Assembly (NCBI GenBank): GCA_046734335.1
Contig: JBKPRA010000058.1
Location: 1-29,758 of the forward strand
Origin: DATBLE01 sp046734335
Lineage (GTDB): Bacteria; Actinomycetota; Thermoleophilia; Gaiellales; Gaiellaceae
DNA: 29,758 nucleotides
Direction: 5' to 3'
In this document: piece after piece, positions 1 to 7,238 of the stretch
How the letters are laid out: every line of letters starts with the position of its first letter
How positions within the stretch are numbered: the stretch's first letter is position 1
The notes under the pieces: generated by a model
Database searches by the model: none
What the model was told of the DNA's origin: nothing
The model's input: only the letters and a program-made list of their open reading frames with translations
Made by a program: the position numbers and the translations under genes

Positions 1-1227
1 CTCCAGGAGCCGGCCCGCGCGGTTCGCGCGCGCTCGCGGGTCGCTGCGGCCCGCCCGGCGCAGCACGCGGGCGACCGCGCCTGCCCCGGGCAGCGCCACC
101 CGATCCGCCAGCCCGACCGCCGCATACCGCTCGTACCCGGCGAAGGCCTCGTCGCCCCCGTCGCCGGTGAGCGCGACCGTCACGTGTCGTCGCGCCAACT
201 CGCTGACCACGAACTGCGGGAGCGCCGCCTCGTCGCCGAGCGGCTCGTCGAACGTGCGGGCGAGCCGCGGGAGCAGCTCGGTCGCGTCCGGATCGACCAC
301 GATCTCCTCGTGCTCAGTGCCGTACCGCTCCACCACGGAACGGGCGTAGGCGCGCTCGTCGTAGCGGTCGTCGCCGAAGCCGACGGTGAACGTGCGCACG
401 CGGCCGCCGGCGCGCGCCATCTCCGCAACGACGATGCTCGAGTCGATGCCGCCGGACAGCAGCACACCGAGCGGCACGTCGGCGACGAGGCGCCTCCGGA
501 CGGCCGCTCCGACCGTCTCGCGCACGCGGTCGAGCCACTCCTCGTCACGAAGATCCTCCGCCCTCGGTTCCAACGACCAGTACTGCTCGACCCGCACCGC
601 GTCGCCTTCGGCGACCAGCAGATGACCCGGAGGCAGCTTGTGGATGCCGCGAAGCGCGGTACCCGCCGGCACGTACTGGAGCGCCAGGTACGCGTCGAGC
701 GCGGCGGGGTCGAGCTCGCGCGAGACGCCCGGCAGCCGAAGGAGCGCCTTCAGCTCGGAGGCGAACGCCAGCGTGCCGTCGGGGAGCAGCGTCCAGAGAA
801 GCGGCTTCTTGCCGACGCGGTCGCGGGCCAGCACCAGCCGGTCGTGAGACGCATCCCAGATGGCGACGGCGAACATGCCTTCGAGGCGGGAGACGAACGC
901 AGGTCCCGACTCCTCGTACAGGTGCGGGATCACGGGCGTGTCGCCGGTGCCGCGGACCTCGTGACCGGCCAGCTCGGCCCGCAGCTGGCGGAAGTTGTAG
1001 AGCTCACCGTTGAAGACCGCGACCACGTCACCGGTCTCGTTCGCGACCGGCTGGCTGCCGGTGGCGAGGTCGATCACCTGGAGCCGTCGGTGCCCGAGGA
1101 TGCAGCGGCCGAATGCGTCGACCGAGCCCTCGTCGGGCCCGCGGTGCACGAGTGCAGCGTTCATGCGCTCGACGAGCGCGGGGTCGGGCTGCCCCGAGGG
1201 GCCGAGCAGTCCGCAGATCCCGCACAC
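1..1227 (-). CDS. asnB: Asparagine synthase-type glutamine amidotransferase, C-terminus cut by window edge
   Basis: Class II glutamine amidotransferase fused to an ATP-pyrophosphatase synthase domain. The family moves ammonia from glutamine onto an ATP-activated carboxylate. Seen: a GTG start puts Cys directly after the initiator (VCGICGLLG), which is the catalytic N-terminal nucleophile of the glutaminase domain. HRGPDE and FNGELYNF follow. The PP-loop SGGIDSS lies near residues 258-264 and ALTGDGGDEAFAGY near 350-363. The frame is open to base 1, giving 409 codons; family members are about 600-650 aa, so the C-terminal third is missing. It may make asparagine, but AsnB-like enzymes inside polysaccharide loci often amidate uronic acids or other glycan precursors, which fits this context better. 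It diverges from the gene starting at 1257. Family assignment is secure; the substrate is unknown. Confidence 0.95.
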   Translation of the reverse strand, partial: MCGICGLLGPSGQPDPALVERMNAALVHRGPDEGSVDAFGRCILGHRRLQVIDLATGSQPVANETGDVVAVFNGELYNFRQLRAELAGHEVRGTGDTPVIPHLYEESGPAFVSRLEGMFAVAIWDASHDRLVLARDRVGKKPLLWTLLPDGTLAFASELKALLRLPGVSRELDPAALDAYLALQYVPAGTALRGIHKLPPGHLLVAEGDAVRVEQYWSLEPRAEDLRDEEWLDRVRETVGAAVRRRLVADVPLGVLLSGGIDSSIVVAEMARAGGRVRTFTVGFGDDRYDERAYARSVVERYGTEHEEIVVDPDATELLPRLARTFDEPLGDEAALPQFVVSELARRHVTVALTGDGGDEAFAGYERYAAVGLADRVALPGAGAVARVLRRAGRSDPRARANRAGRLLE

Positions 1228-1235
1228 GACCGTCC

Positions 1236-1241
1236 AGCCTA
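1236..1241 (-). promoter_or_regulatory. Possible -10 element for asnB
   Basis: TAGGCT on the minus strand, fitting TAnnnT, ends 8 nt before the asnB GTG. It lies in a 29-bp divergent intergenic gap that also contains the palindrome CCTAGG. No convincing -35 is visible. The position would give a leaderless or nearly leaderless mRNA, which is common in actinobacteria. Inference only. Confidence 0.3.
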
Positions 1242-1256
1242 GGCGAATATGCGGTC

Positions 1257-1976
1257 GTGCCGAACGCCTGTGCCGTCGTCTCCTGTCACGTCGAGCAGCC
1301 GCTCGACGACGCTGCCTGGACGGCGTTCGCCGCGCTACAGGCGCGACGCCCCGGCAGGCTGGAGATCGCCGCGCTGGTCCGACCTCCCGACCCTGCTGCC
1401 GATGAGAGCGAGTCCCTCTGGCTCGCGCGGGCCCGTATCGCCTCCGCGAACGGGCCGTTCGGCCTGCACACCCACTGGGGTGGCCCGGAGCAGGCGCGGC
1501 CGGCCGAAGGGGACCCGCCGTCGCTCGTGCGCGAGCAGGTCGCCTGGCTCCACGAGCGCGGACTGCACCCGCGGCTCTTCGCCGGCGGAGGCTGGTACAT
1601 GGACGAGAGCGTTGCGGCGGTGCTCGCCGAGCTCGATCTCGCCGACTGCTCTGCAACCGCCTTTCGGCCCTCGTACCTCGCGCCGGACGCGCCGCGGCTC
1701 GCACTGGCCGAACCGGTGCGACTCCGGGTCGACCACAAACAGCTGCTCGAGCTTCCGGCCACACACTCGCTCGGAATGGCCGCGCGCGCCGCGCTTCGCC
1801 GCTTGCCCGACTACGTGCACGTGTACTTCCACGACACGGACCTGCTCGACCGCCGTCGGGCACGTGCGCTCGAGTGGGCGCTCAGGATCATCGGCCGTCG
1901 CCGCCGGCCGCTGCGCCTCGACCGCCTGGAAGCCGAGCAGGAGCTCGACTTCAGCGCAGCGGCTTCCGGCCTCTGA
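1257..1976 (+). CDS. NodB-fold / polysaccharide deacetylase-like protein
   Basis: A 239-aa protein from a GTG start (reads MPNACAVVSCHVEQPL). Features resembling the polysaccharide deacetylase (NodB) fold: an early Asp pair (D17-D18), an HTH triad (H71, H73) after FGL, FAGGGWYMDE near 108-117 where NodB proteins carry the RxPxG loop, and VYFHDTD near 189-195 like the C-terminal NodB motif. The order and spacing fit, but the classic TFDD and H-(S/T)-x-x-H signatures are not exact, so activity may be altered or lost. No signal peptide or membrane segment is seen, implying a cytoplasmic location. It diverges from asnB and overlaps the convergent methyltransferase by 26 bp. A GlcNAc or precursor deacetylase role would suit the locus but is inference; it could also be an uncharacterised conserved protein. 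Confidence 0.6.
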   Translation: MPNACAVVSCHVEQPLDDAAWTAFAALQARRPGRLEIAALVRPPDPAADESESLWLARARIASANGPFGLHTHWGGPEQARPAEGDPPSLVREQVAWLHERGLHPRLFAGGGWYMDESVAAVLAELDLADCSATAFRPSYLAPDAPRLALAEPVRLRVDHKQLLELPATHSLGMAARAALRRLPDYVHVYFHDTDLLDRRRARALEWALRIIGRRRRPLRLDRLEAEQELDFSAAASGL

Positions 1977-2580
1977 AGCAGATGTCGTTGGCGAAGAGGC
2001 GCGGTTGGAGCCGCGTCAGCCGGCCGGCGACGAAGCGCAGCTGCACCTGGTCGAAGTCGGCGAGCAACTCACGCACCGCCGACGGCGAGAACAGGTGGAG
2101 GTGGGTCGGATCGGACTCGGGCGGCCGTCCGGCCAGGAACACGAGGCGCGACTTGAGCCGGAACGCGTTCGGCACCGAGCCGACCAGCCGGCCGCCCGAC
2201 CGCAGGACGCGGCGGGCCTCGGCGACGGTTCGGTCCGGCATCGGCAGGTGCTCGAGCAGCTCGCCGAGCACGACGACGTCGAAGCTCTCGTCTTCGAGCG
2301 GGAACGGCTCGGCTGCGTCGGCCCAGATCGGCTCGATCCCGAGCGTGGCCGCCTCTGCGAGCGCCTCCCGGTCGACGTCGATCCCGACGACCTGGTTCCC
2401 CTCCACGTACGCGCGGGTGAGGGCTCCGAACCGACAACCGACGTCGAGCACGCGTCTGCCGGTGCCGACCCAGTGATGGAAGATCTCCATGCGTTCCGGC
2501 CCACAGAAGACGAAGTCCTTCGGCCGCCGCGCCTCGTGGTGGGCGCGGTAGACCTGCTCGATCTGCTCCAGGCGGCTCAC
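1951..2580 (-). CDS. Class I SAM-dependent methyltransferase (Methyltransf_11 type)
   Basis: A 209-aa Rossmann methyltransferase from the GTG at 2580 (reads MSRLEQIEQVYRAHHEA). A TTG at 2634 would add 18 residues but would overlap the divergent gene at 2625, so I prefer the shorter form. Motif I is VLDVGCRFGALT, where Arg replaces the second Gly of the usual GCGxG. The acidic ribose-binding strand is VVGIDVD, motif II/III is DVVVLGELLEHLP, and a post-motif RRVLRSGGRLVGSVPN follows. DPTHLHLFSP resembles the active-site stretch of glycan and small-molecule methyltransferases. It is likely to methylate a sugar or lipid-linked glycan, but the acceptor is unknown. Its tail overlaps the convergent NodB-like gene by 26 bp, leaving no room for a terminator. 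Confidence 0.85.
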   Translation of the reverse strand: MSRLEQIEQVYRAHHEARRPKDFVFCGPERMEIFHHWVGTGRRVLDVGCRFGALTRAYVEGNQVVGIDVDREALAEAATLGIEPIWADAAEPFPLEDESFDVVVLGELLEHLPMPDRTVAEARRVLRSGGRLVGSVPNAFRLKSRLVFLAGRPPESDPTHLHLFSPSAVRELLADFDQVQLRFVAGRLTRLQPRLFANDICFRGRKPLR

Positions 2581-2609
2581 CGGCCAAGAGTGCCAGAAGG
2601 CGACGCGGG

Positions 2610-2615
2610 TAAACT
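2610..2615 (+). promoter_or_regulatory. Possible -10 element for the glycosylphosphotransferase operon
   Basis: TAAACT ends 9 nt before the GTG at 2625. It fits TAnnnT and stands out as an AT-rich patch in a GC-rich 44-bp divergent gap. No clear Shine-Dalgarno precedes the GTG, consistent with a very short leader. Inference. Confidence 0.4.
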
Positions 2616-2624
2616 CGATCGGCC

Positions 2625-4151
2625 GTGGCAACAAAGGAAGCCCCGCCGGCCGACGTTGCCGCTCCCGGCGACCGGGAGGCGACGGCCGCGCCGGTCACCG
2701 GCGACATCAGGCGCAGCCGTCCGTACATCTTCGCCTCGACTCCACTCCGCAACCTCCTCTTCCGAGGGGCGAGCGTCGTCGCCCTGGTCGCGATCGACCT
2801 CGTCGCCGTCGGGTTCGCTCTCTACACCGCGCTCGCGTTGCGTGAGGTCTACTATGGCCACTCGCCGATCCTCTGGGGCGTCCTCTGGACTGCGGAGGGT
2901 AACTGGCTGCCTTTCGTCGCGCTCGTCACCGTGCTCGTCTTCTGGCAGGCCGGGCTCTATGCGGAGCGCGAGCGGCGGGCGGGGTTCGGCCGGATCGTCT
3001 CGTCGCTGATCGTCGTCACGCTCCTGGTGCTGGCGTTCGGGCTCGGCACGGGCCACGACTTCACCACCTTCGGCATCATCCCCACCTCGCTGGTGATCAC
3101 GATCGTGCTCGACGGGCTCCTGCGGGCGAGCTACGACGCGATCAGCCGCGAGGCACTGCATGTCCTCGGCGTTCGACGTCGCGCGATCGTCGTCGGCGAG
3201 GGCGACCACCTCGACCACCTGCTGCGCACGCTCGGCTCCGTGCGCGGCGGAATCGAGTACGAGTTCGTCGGGGTGGTGAGCGGGGCGGCCAACCCCACAC
3301 GCGCGCTGCCGCAGCTCGGGGAGCTCGACGACTTGCACGCGGTGCTCGAGCAACACCCTGCCGACGAGTTGATCGTCACCGACTCGGACTACAGCGAGCG
3401 GCAGGTGCTCCAGATCGTCGAGGACGCGCACCGGTCGGCGGTCAAGGTCAGGATCGCACCGAAGACGACCGAGCTGCTCGTGCAGCGCGGCGAATACGTG
3501 CCCGGCCAGGGCGTGCCGCTGTTCGAGCTGCGGCCGCCCGTGTTCGTCGGTGCACAGTGGGCGGTCAAGCGCGCGTTCGACCTGATCGTCAGCGCCTTCG
3601 TGATCGTGGTCGGGATGCCGCTCTGGCTCGCGATCGCCGCGGCGATCAAGCTGACCTCGCACGGCCCGGTCTTCTACCGCGACCCGCGGATAGGCCTCGG
3701 CGAGCAGACCTTCGGGATGCTCAAGTTCCGGACGATGGTCGCCGGCGCCGCCGACCAGCAGGCGGCGCTCGAGCAGGAGAACGAGGCCGAGGGCGCACTC
3801 TTCAAGATCCGCGACGACCCGCGGGTCACGCCGGTCGGCAGGCTGCTCCGTCGATTCTCGATAGACGAGCTCCCCAACATGCTCAATGTGGTCCGCGGCC
3901 AGATGAGCCTGGTCGGTCCGCGGCCGCTTCCGCTGCGCGACCACGCCCTGCTGGAGGACTGGCACCGGAAGCGCTCCAACGTCCTGCCCGGCATGACCGG
4001 CCTCTGGCAGATCTCCGGACGCTCCGACTTGTCGTTCGACGATCTCGTTCGCCTCGACTTCTTCTACCTCGAGAACTGGTCGATCTGGCTCGACATCTCG
4101 ATCCTGGCAAAGACCGTCCCCGCCGTGATCGCGAGCCGCGGCGCGTATTGA
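2625..4151 (+). CDS. Undecaprenyl-phosphate glycosylphosphotransferase (WbaP/WcaJ/CpsE-type initiating enzyme)
   Basis: A 508-aa polyprenol sugar-1-phosphate transferase that would start glycan assembly by moving a hexose-1-phosphate from a nucleotide sugar to undecaprenyl phosphate at the inner membrane face. Seen: a soluble N-terminus of about 40 aa, a membrane block from about 45 to 185, and a Rossmann-like CoA_binding_3 domain beginning RRAIVVGEGD near 185. The bacterial sugar transferase domain runs from about 312 with a hydrophobic hairpin (AFDLIVSAFVIVVGMPLW), FKIRDDPRVTPVGR, the catalytic Asp-Glu in SIDELPN (about 411-417) and SLVGPRP (about 426-432). MTGLWQISGRS is also typical. Length is normal. 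The GTG start follows an AT-rich hexamer. It leads a five-gene plus-strand unit. The exact sugar (Glc, Gal or other) cannot be read from sequence. Confidence 0.95.
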   Translation: MATKEAPPADVAAPGDREATAAPVTGDIRRSRPYIFASTPLRNLLFRGASVVALVAIDLVAVGFALYTALALREVYYGHSPILWGVLWTAEGNWLPFVALVTVLVFWQAGLYAERERRAGFGRIVSSLIVVTLLVLAFGLGTGHDFTTFGIIPTSLVITIVLDGLLRASYDAISREALHVLGVRRRAIVVGEGDHLDHLLRTLGSVRGGIEYEFVGVVSGAANPTRALPQLGELDDLHAVLEQHPADELIVTDSDYSERQVLQIVEDAHRSAVKVRIAPKTTELLVQRGEYVPGQGVPLFELRPPVFVGAQWAVKRAFDLIVSAFVIVVGMPLWLAIAAAIKLTSHGPVFYRDPRIGLGEQTFGMLKFRTMVAGAADQQAALEQENEAEGALFKIRDDPRVTPVGRLLRRFSIDELPNMLNVVRGQMSLVGPRPLPLRDHALLEDWHRKRSNVLPGMTGLWQISGRSDLSFDDLVRLDFFYLENWSIWLDISILAKTVPAVIASRGAY

Positions 4152-4909
4152 GGTTCGACCGCTCCTCGTCCGCGGCATTCGCGACCGTTGCCGAGAGCTA
4201 CGAGCGGCGGCGGCCGACCTACCCGGCCGACGTGGTCAAGTGGCTGGCCGACCGGCTCGCCCTCGGCGCGGGCGCGACGGTGGTGGACGTAGGTGCGGGA
4301 ACGGGCAAGCTGACGCGCGACCTGGTGCCGACCGGCGCGCGCGTGATCGCGGTGGAACCGCTCGTGGAGATGCGCAGACAGCTCGAGACAGCAGTGCCGG
4401 CTGCGGAAGTGCTCGCCGGCTCGGCGGAAGAGCTGCCGCTCGCGGACGACTCGGCGGATGCGGTCGTGGCCGCTTCGGCGTTCCACTGGTTCGATCCCGA
4501 GCGCGCGCTGCCCGAGATCCACCGGGTCCTGCGGCCAGGCGGCGGGCTCGCAACCGTCGGCAACGGCCGCGACCTCGACGATCCCCTCCAGCAGGAGATT
4601 CAGGCGATCGTCAGCCCCTACCTCCCGGCCGCCGGCGAGCTCCTCTCCTGGATCGACGTGGTCGATGCGAGCCCGCTCTTCGGCTCGCTCGAGGAGTTCT
4701 CGACCACACACGAGCAGTGGTTCGACGCCGACGGTCTGGCCGAGCGGATGGGCACGGTCTCGTATATCGCGCGCCTCCCCGACGAGGAGCGGGCCGACGT
4801 CCTGGCGCGCGTCAGGAGGCTCGGCGGGGAGCAGCCCCGCTCGCCGTTCGCTTTCCGGTACCGGACGCGGGCACGCGTCTGTCAGGCCGTGACGGCCACT
4901 ACCCTGTAA
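4148..4909 (+). CDS. Class I SAM-dependent methyltransferase (Methyltransf_11 type)
   Basis: A 253-aa methyltransferase. Start chosen at a TTG whose last two bases lie in the upstream TGA (overlap TTGA), giving MRFDRSSSAAFATVAESYERRRPTYP, a typical N-terminus for this family. Motif I VVDVGAGTGKLTRDL, ribose-binding VIAVEP, DSADAVVAASAFHWFD, and HRVLRPGGGLATVGNGRD are clear. The C-terminal half (YPAAGELLSW onward to QWFDADGLAERMGTVSYIARL) is the usual lid and substrate region. It is cytoplasmic and translationally coupled to the initiating transferase, so sugar or lipid-linked intermediate methylation is plausible. The same fold also methylates other small molecules, so the acceptor is unresolved. 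Confidence 0.85.
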   Translation: MRFDRSSSAAFATVAESYERRRPTYPADVVKWLADRLALGAGATVVDVGAGTGKLTRDLVPTGARVIAVEPLVEMRRQLETAVPAAEVLAGSAEELPLADDSADAVVAASAFHWFDPERALPEIHRVLRPGGGLATVGNGRDLDDPLQQEIQAIVSPYLPAAGELLSWIDVVDASPLFGSLEEFSTTHEQWFDADGLAERMGTVSYIARLPDEERADVLARVRRLGGEQPRSPFAFRYRTRARVCQAVTATTL

Positions 4910-4913
4910 CGCG

Positions 4914-6122
4914 GTGGCGAAGGCGCCGAAGATCCTCGCGGTCGCGTCCGCGGTCGACCTCGATTTCCGGTACGGGTGCACGCCGGCGTGGTGGCAGCTC
5001 TGGAAGGGACTGCACCAGGCCGGCTGCGACCTGATCGTCACGCCGTACCGCGGACGTCCGGTCGAGTCGCCGTGGTGGCGTACGGCGCCGAACCCCTGCT
5101 ACCACGAGGGTGAGGCGTTTGCCCGCCTGCGCGACCTGGCCGCGCGGCTCAAGGGCGACCGATACCTGCGCCGGGCGGAGAGCGACCCCGGCGACACCGA
5201 TCGTCTGGTCCGACAGGCGATCTGGCGCTGGGTGACGCCACGCTGGCGCAACCATCTGATCGCGCTTCTGGAGCGGGAGCGCGACGTCGACGCGGTCGTC
5301 GTCTTCACCGTCCCGATGAGTCACATCCGCGGGATTCCGACGCTGCTGCGCGAGCGCTTCGGCGTCCCGGTCATCTTTTACGACGGCGACGTGCCGATGA
5401 GCCTGCCCGAGTTCGGCGGCCACGACACCGGCTTCAACTACTACTTCGGCGCCGACCCCTCCGAGTACGATCTCGTGGTCTCCAACTCCGAGGGCGGCCT
5501 CGACCGCCTCAGGGAGCTCGGCGCCCGGCGTGCCGAAGCAGTGTTCTGGGGCGCCGACCCCGAGCTCTTCCAGTCGCATCCGGTCGAGAAGGAGACGGAC
5601 GTCTTCTTCTACGGCTACGGCGACAAGTTTCGACAGGAATGGACCGGGGCGATGATCGGCGAGCCAAGCCGTCGCCTCGACGCCGACTTCTCGCTCGGCG
5701 GACAGGATTTTCGCGGCGACATCGGCCGCGCCCGTCTTGCCGGAGACGTTCCCTTCAACGTGTTCTCGCGCGCGATCTCGGCCGCGCGGATCAACCTCAA
5801 CGTGACCCGTCGCGCCCACGCTTCCGTCTATGCATCGTCCACCTCGCGGCCGTTCGAGCTGGCGATGTCCGGGGCGACGATCGTCTCGAATCCCCACGAG
5901 GGCGTCGAGCGCTGGTTCGACCTGGGCTCGGAGCTGCTCGTCGTCGAGAACGCCGACCAGGCGACCGACGCATACGCGCGGCTGCTCGACGATCCGGCGC
6001 AGGCGGAAGAGATGGGCCGCGCCGCCCGCGAACGCGCACTCGACGAGCACACCTACCTCCACCGGGCGCGGCGCCTGCTCGACCTGCTCGGTCTCGGCGT
6101 GCCGGAGGCTGTACGTGGCTGA
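4914..6122 (+). CDS. CgeB-like GT-B glycosyltransferase
   Basis: A 402-aa protein from a GTG start (MAKAPKILAVASAVDLDFRYG). The N-terminal half reads like a GT-B acceptor domain, with DAVVVFTVPMSH and FGVPVIFYDGDVP. The C-terminal part matches the Glyco_trans_1_2 / spore maturation CgeB pattern: NLNVTRRAHASVYASS, then RPFELAMSGATIVSNP with its Glu in the sugar-nucleotide site, then ELLVVENADQATDAYARLLDDP and a terminal helix (RERALDEHTYLHRARRLL). It is predicted to be a cytoplasmic glycosyltransferase extending the lipid-linked glycan; donor and linkage are unknown. It sits 4 bp after the methyltransferase stop. A TACCCT hexamer at 4900-4905 precedes the GTG by 8 nt, so an internal promoter is possible. 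Confidence 0.8.
   Translation: MAKAPKILAVASAVDLDFRYGCTPAWWQLWKGLHQAGCDLIVTPYRGRPVESPWWRTAPNPCYHEGEAFARLRDLAARLKGDRYLRRAESDPGDTDRLVRQAIWRWVTPRWRNHLIALLERERDVDAVVVFTVPMSHIRGIPTLLRERFGVPVIFYDGDVPMSLPEFGGHDTGFNYYFGADPSEYDLVVSNSEGGLDRLRELGARRAEAVFWGADPELFQSHPVEKETDVFFYGYGDKFRQEWTGAMIGEPSRRLDADFSLGGQDFRGDIGRARLAGDVPFNVFSRAISAARINLNVTRRAHASVYASSTSRPFELAMSGATIVSNPHEGVERWFDLGSELLVVENADQATDAYARLLDDPAQAEEMGRAARERALDEHTYLHRARRLLDLLGLGVPEAVRG
6104..6108 (+). promoter_or_regulatory. Shine-Dalgarno deciding the GT2 start
   Basis: GGAGG, 6 nt before the GTG at 6115, inside the end of the CgeB-like gene. It is one of few strong ribosome sites here and fixes the downstream start. Confidence 0.75.
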
Positions 6123-6891
6123 AGTCGCCACCGAGACGCGGCGCCGCACGGCGCCCCCGCTCGCGGTCAAGCGGATCGCGATCGTCCCCGCCTTCAACGA
6201 GGAGGAGAGCGTTACGGCGGTGATCGACGAGATCCGCGCGTTCGACCCGGACTTCGAGGTGGTTGTCGTCGACGACGGCTCGACCGACGGAACCACCGCC
6301 GCCGCGACCGGGCTCGGCGCGCACGTCGTCCGCCTGCCGTTCAACCTGGGGATCGGCGGCGCCGTGCAGACCGGCTTCCGGTACGCGTTCGAGAACGGCT
6401 TCCAGCTGGCGGTGCGGGTAGACGGCGACGGTCAGCACGATCCCGCCCAGCTCGGCCTTCTGCTCGGACCGATCCTCGCCGACGAGGCCGACATCGCAAT
6501 AGGGTCTCGCTTCCGCGAGACCCTGGAGGGGGACAGCTTCCGGTCATCGCGAACGCGCCGGCTTGGCATCTCGATTCTCGCCTGGACGGTCTCGATCCTG
6601 GTCCGACGGCGGATCACGGATCCGACATCGGGCTTCCAGGCGATGAATCGGAGGGCGATCGCGCTCTTCGCCGCCGACTACCCCCACGACTATCCCGAGG
6701 TCGAGGCGGCGTTGATGGTGCACAAGCACGAGCTGCGCATGACCGAGGTGCCGGTGCAGATGCGCGAGCGCGCAGCAGGCCAGTCTTCGATCGGCGCGCT
6801 CGCCTCCGTCTACTACATGGTCAAGGTCATGCTCGCCCTGTTCGTCGGGCTGTTCCGCAAGAACGTGACTCCCTTGGAGGATGTGAAATGA
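6115..6891 (+). CDS. GT2 family glycosyltransferase, dolichol-phosphate mannose synthase-like
   Basis: A 258-aa GT-A enzyme from the GTG at 6115, set by GGAGG 6 nt upstream; it overlaps the previous gene by 8 nt. Seen: IVPAFNEEESV (22-33), VVDDGSTDGT (51-60) with the nucleotide-binding Asp pair, the metal site VDGDGQHDP (102-110), GSRFRE, and DPTSGFQAMNRRAI typical of DPM1/polyprenyl-phosphate glycosyltransferases. It ends with a weakly hydrophobic helix (YYMVKVMLALFVGLFRK). Family members make a polyprenyl-phosphate sugar on the cytoplasmic face, and the sugar is used by GT-C enzymes outside. The adjacent DUF2304 gene (ATGA overlap) is a frequent partner of such enzymes. That pairing plus the GT-C proteins nearby suggests a lipid-P-sugar donor branch; inference. 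Confidence 0.92.
   Translation: MAEVATETRRRTAPPLAVKRIAIVPAFNEEESVTAVIDEIRAFDPDFEVVVVDDGSTDGTTAAATGLGAHVVRLPFNLGIGGAVQTGFRYAFENGFQLAVRVDGDGQHDPAQLGLLLGPILADEADIAIGSRFRETLEGDSFRSSRTRRLGISILAWTVSILVRRRITDPTSGFQAMNRRAIALFAADYPHDYPEVEAALMVHKHELRMTEVPVQMRERAAGQSSIGALASVYYMVKVMLALFVGLFRKNVTPLEDVK
6501..6524 (+). repeat. Perfect 10-bp inverted repeat inside the GT2 gene
   Basis: AGGGTCTCGC (6501-6510) and its exact complement (6515-6524) flank the loop TTCC. It encodes GSRFRE, a conserved family stretch, so the stem may be a coincidence of coding constraint. No ribosome site or T-run is associated with it. Confidence 0.8.
6876..6880 (+). promoter_or_regulatory. Shine-Dalgarno for the DUF2304 gene
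   Basis: GGAGG, 7 nt before the ATG at 6888, supporting this start although the gene is short. Confidence 0.75.
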
Positions 6892-7238
6892 CCCCGCTCG
6901 TCGTCTCCATCGTCGCCGCAATCGCCTCGGTGGTGCTGATCCTGGTCGTGCTCGAGCTGATCCGCTCGCGGCGCCTGCGCGAGCGCTACGCACTGTTGTG
7001 GCTGCTCACCGGGGTCGTGCTGCTTGCGCTCTCGGTCTGGCGCTCGGGGCTGAACACGATCGCCGGCTGGGTCGGGATCGAGACGTACCCGCCCGCTGTG
7101 CTGTTCGCGGTCGGCGCGCTCTTCGTCCTGCTCGTGCTCCTGCACTACTCGACGGTGATCTCCAAGCTGCACGACCAGAACACCGTTCTGGCGCAGCGGC
7201 TGGCACTGCTCGAGCAGCAGCTTCGCGAGCGCGGCTAG
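6888..7238 (+). CDS. DUF2304 small membrane protein
   Basis: A 116-aa protein with about three hydrophobic segments (roughly residues 4-24, 36-53 and 68-88). A basic loop (RSRRLRERYALLWLL) and a C-terminal heptad-like tail (SKLHDQNTVLAQRLALLEQQLRERG) could form a short coiled coil. The composition, length and the RYALLWLLTGVVLL stretch fit DUF2304. This family commonly sits right after a DPM1-like GT2, as here with an ATGA overlap and a good GGAGG. A role as membrane anchor or as a partner in lipid-P-sugar handling is plausible but not established. Its TAG stop shares the palindrome CTAG (7235-7238) with the stop of the convergent membrane protein. Confidence 0.85.
   Translation: MTPLVVSIVAAIASVVLILVVLELIRSRRLRERYALLWLLTGVVLLALSVWRSGLNTIAGWVGIETYPPAVLFAVGALFVLLVLLHYSTVISKLHDQNTVLAQRLALLEQQLRERG

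Noticed and set aside
1249..3009. Plus-strand open frame of 586 codons across the NodB-like gene and the small methyltransferase
   Set aside because: Ser/Arg-rich out-of-frame translation spanning three better-supported genes.
2577..4178. Minus-strand open frame of 533 codons opposite the glycosylphosphotransferase
   Set aside because: It is antisense to a protein with full family signatures, and its composition is Asp/Arg/Glu-rich without motifs.
6501..6524. A regulatory hairpin inside the GT2 gene
   Set aside because: The stem is perfect, but it encodes the conserved GSRFRE stretch and touches no start, stop or ribosome site, so coincidence is more likely.
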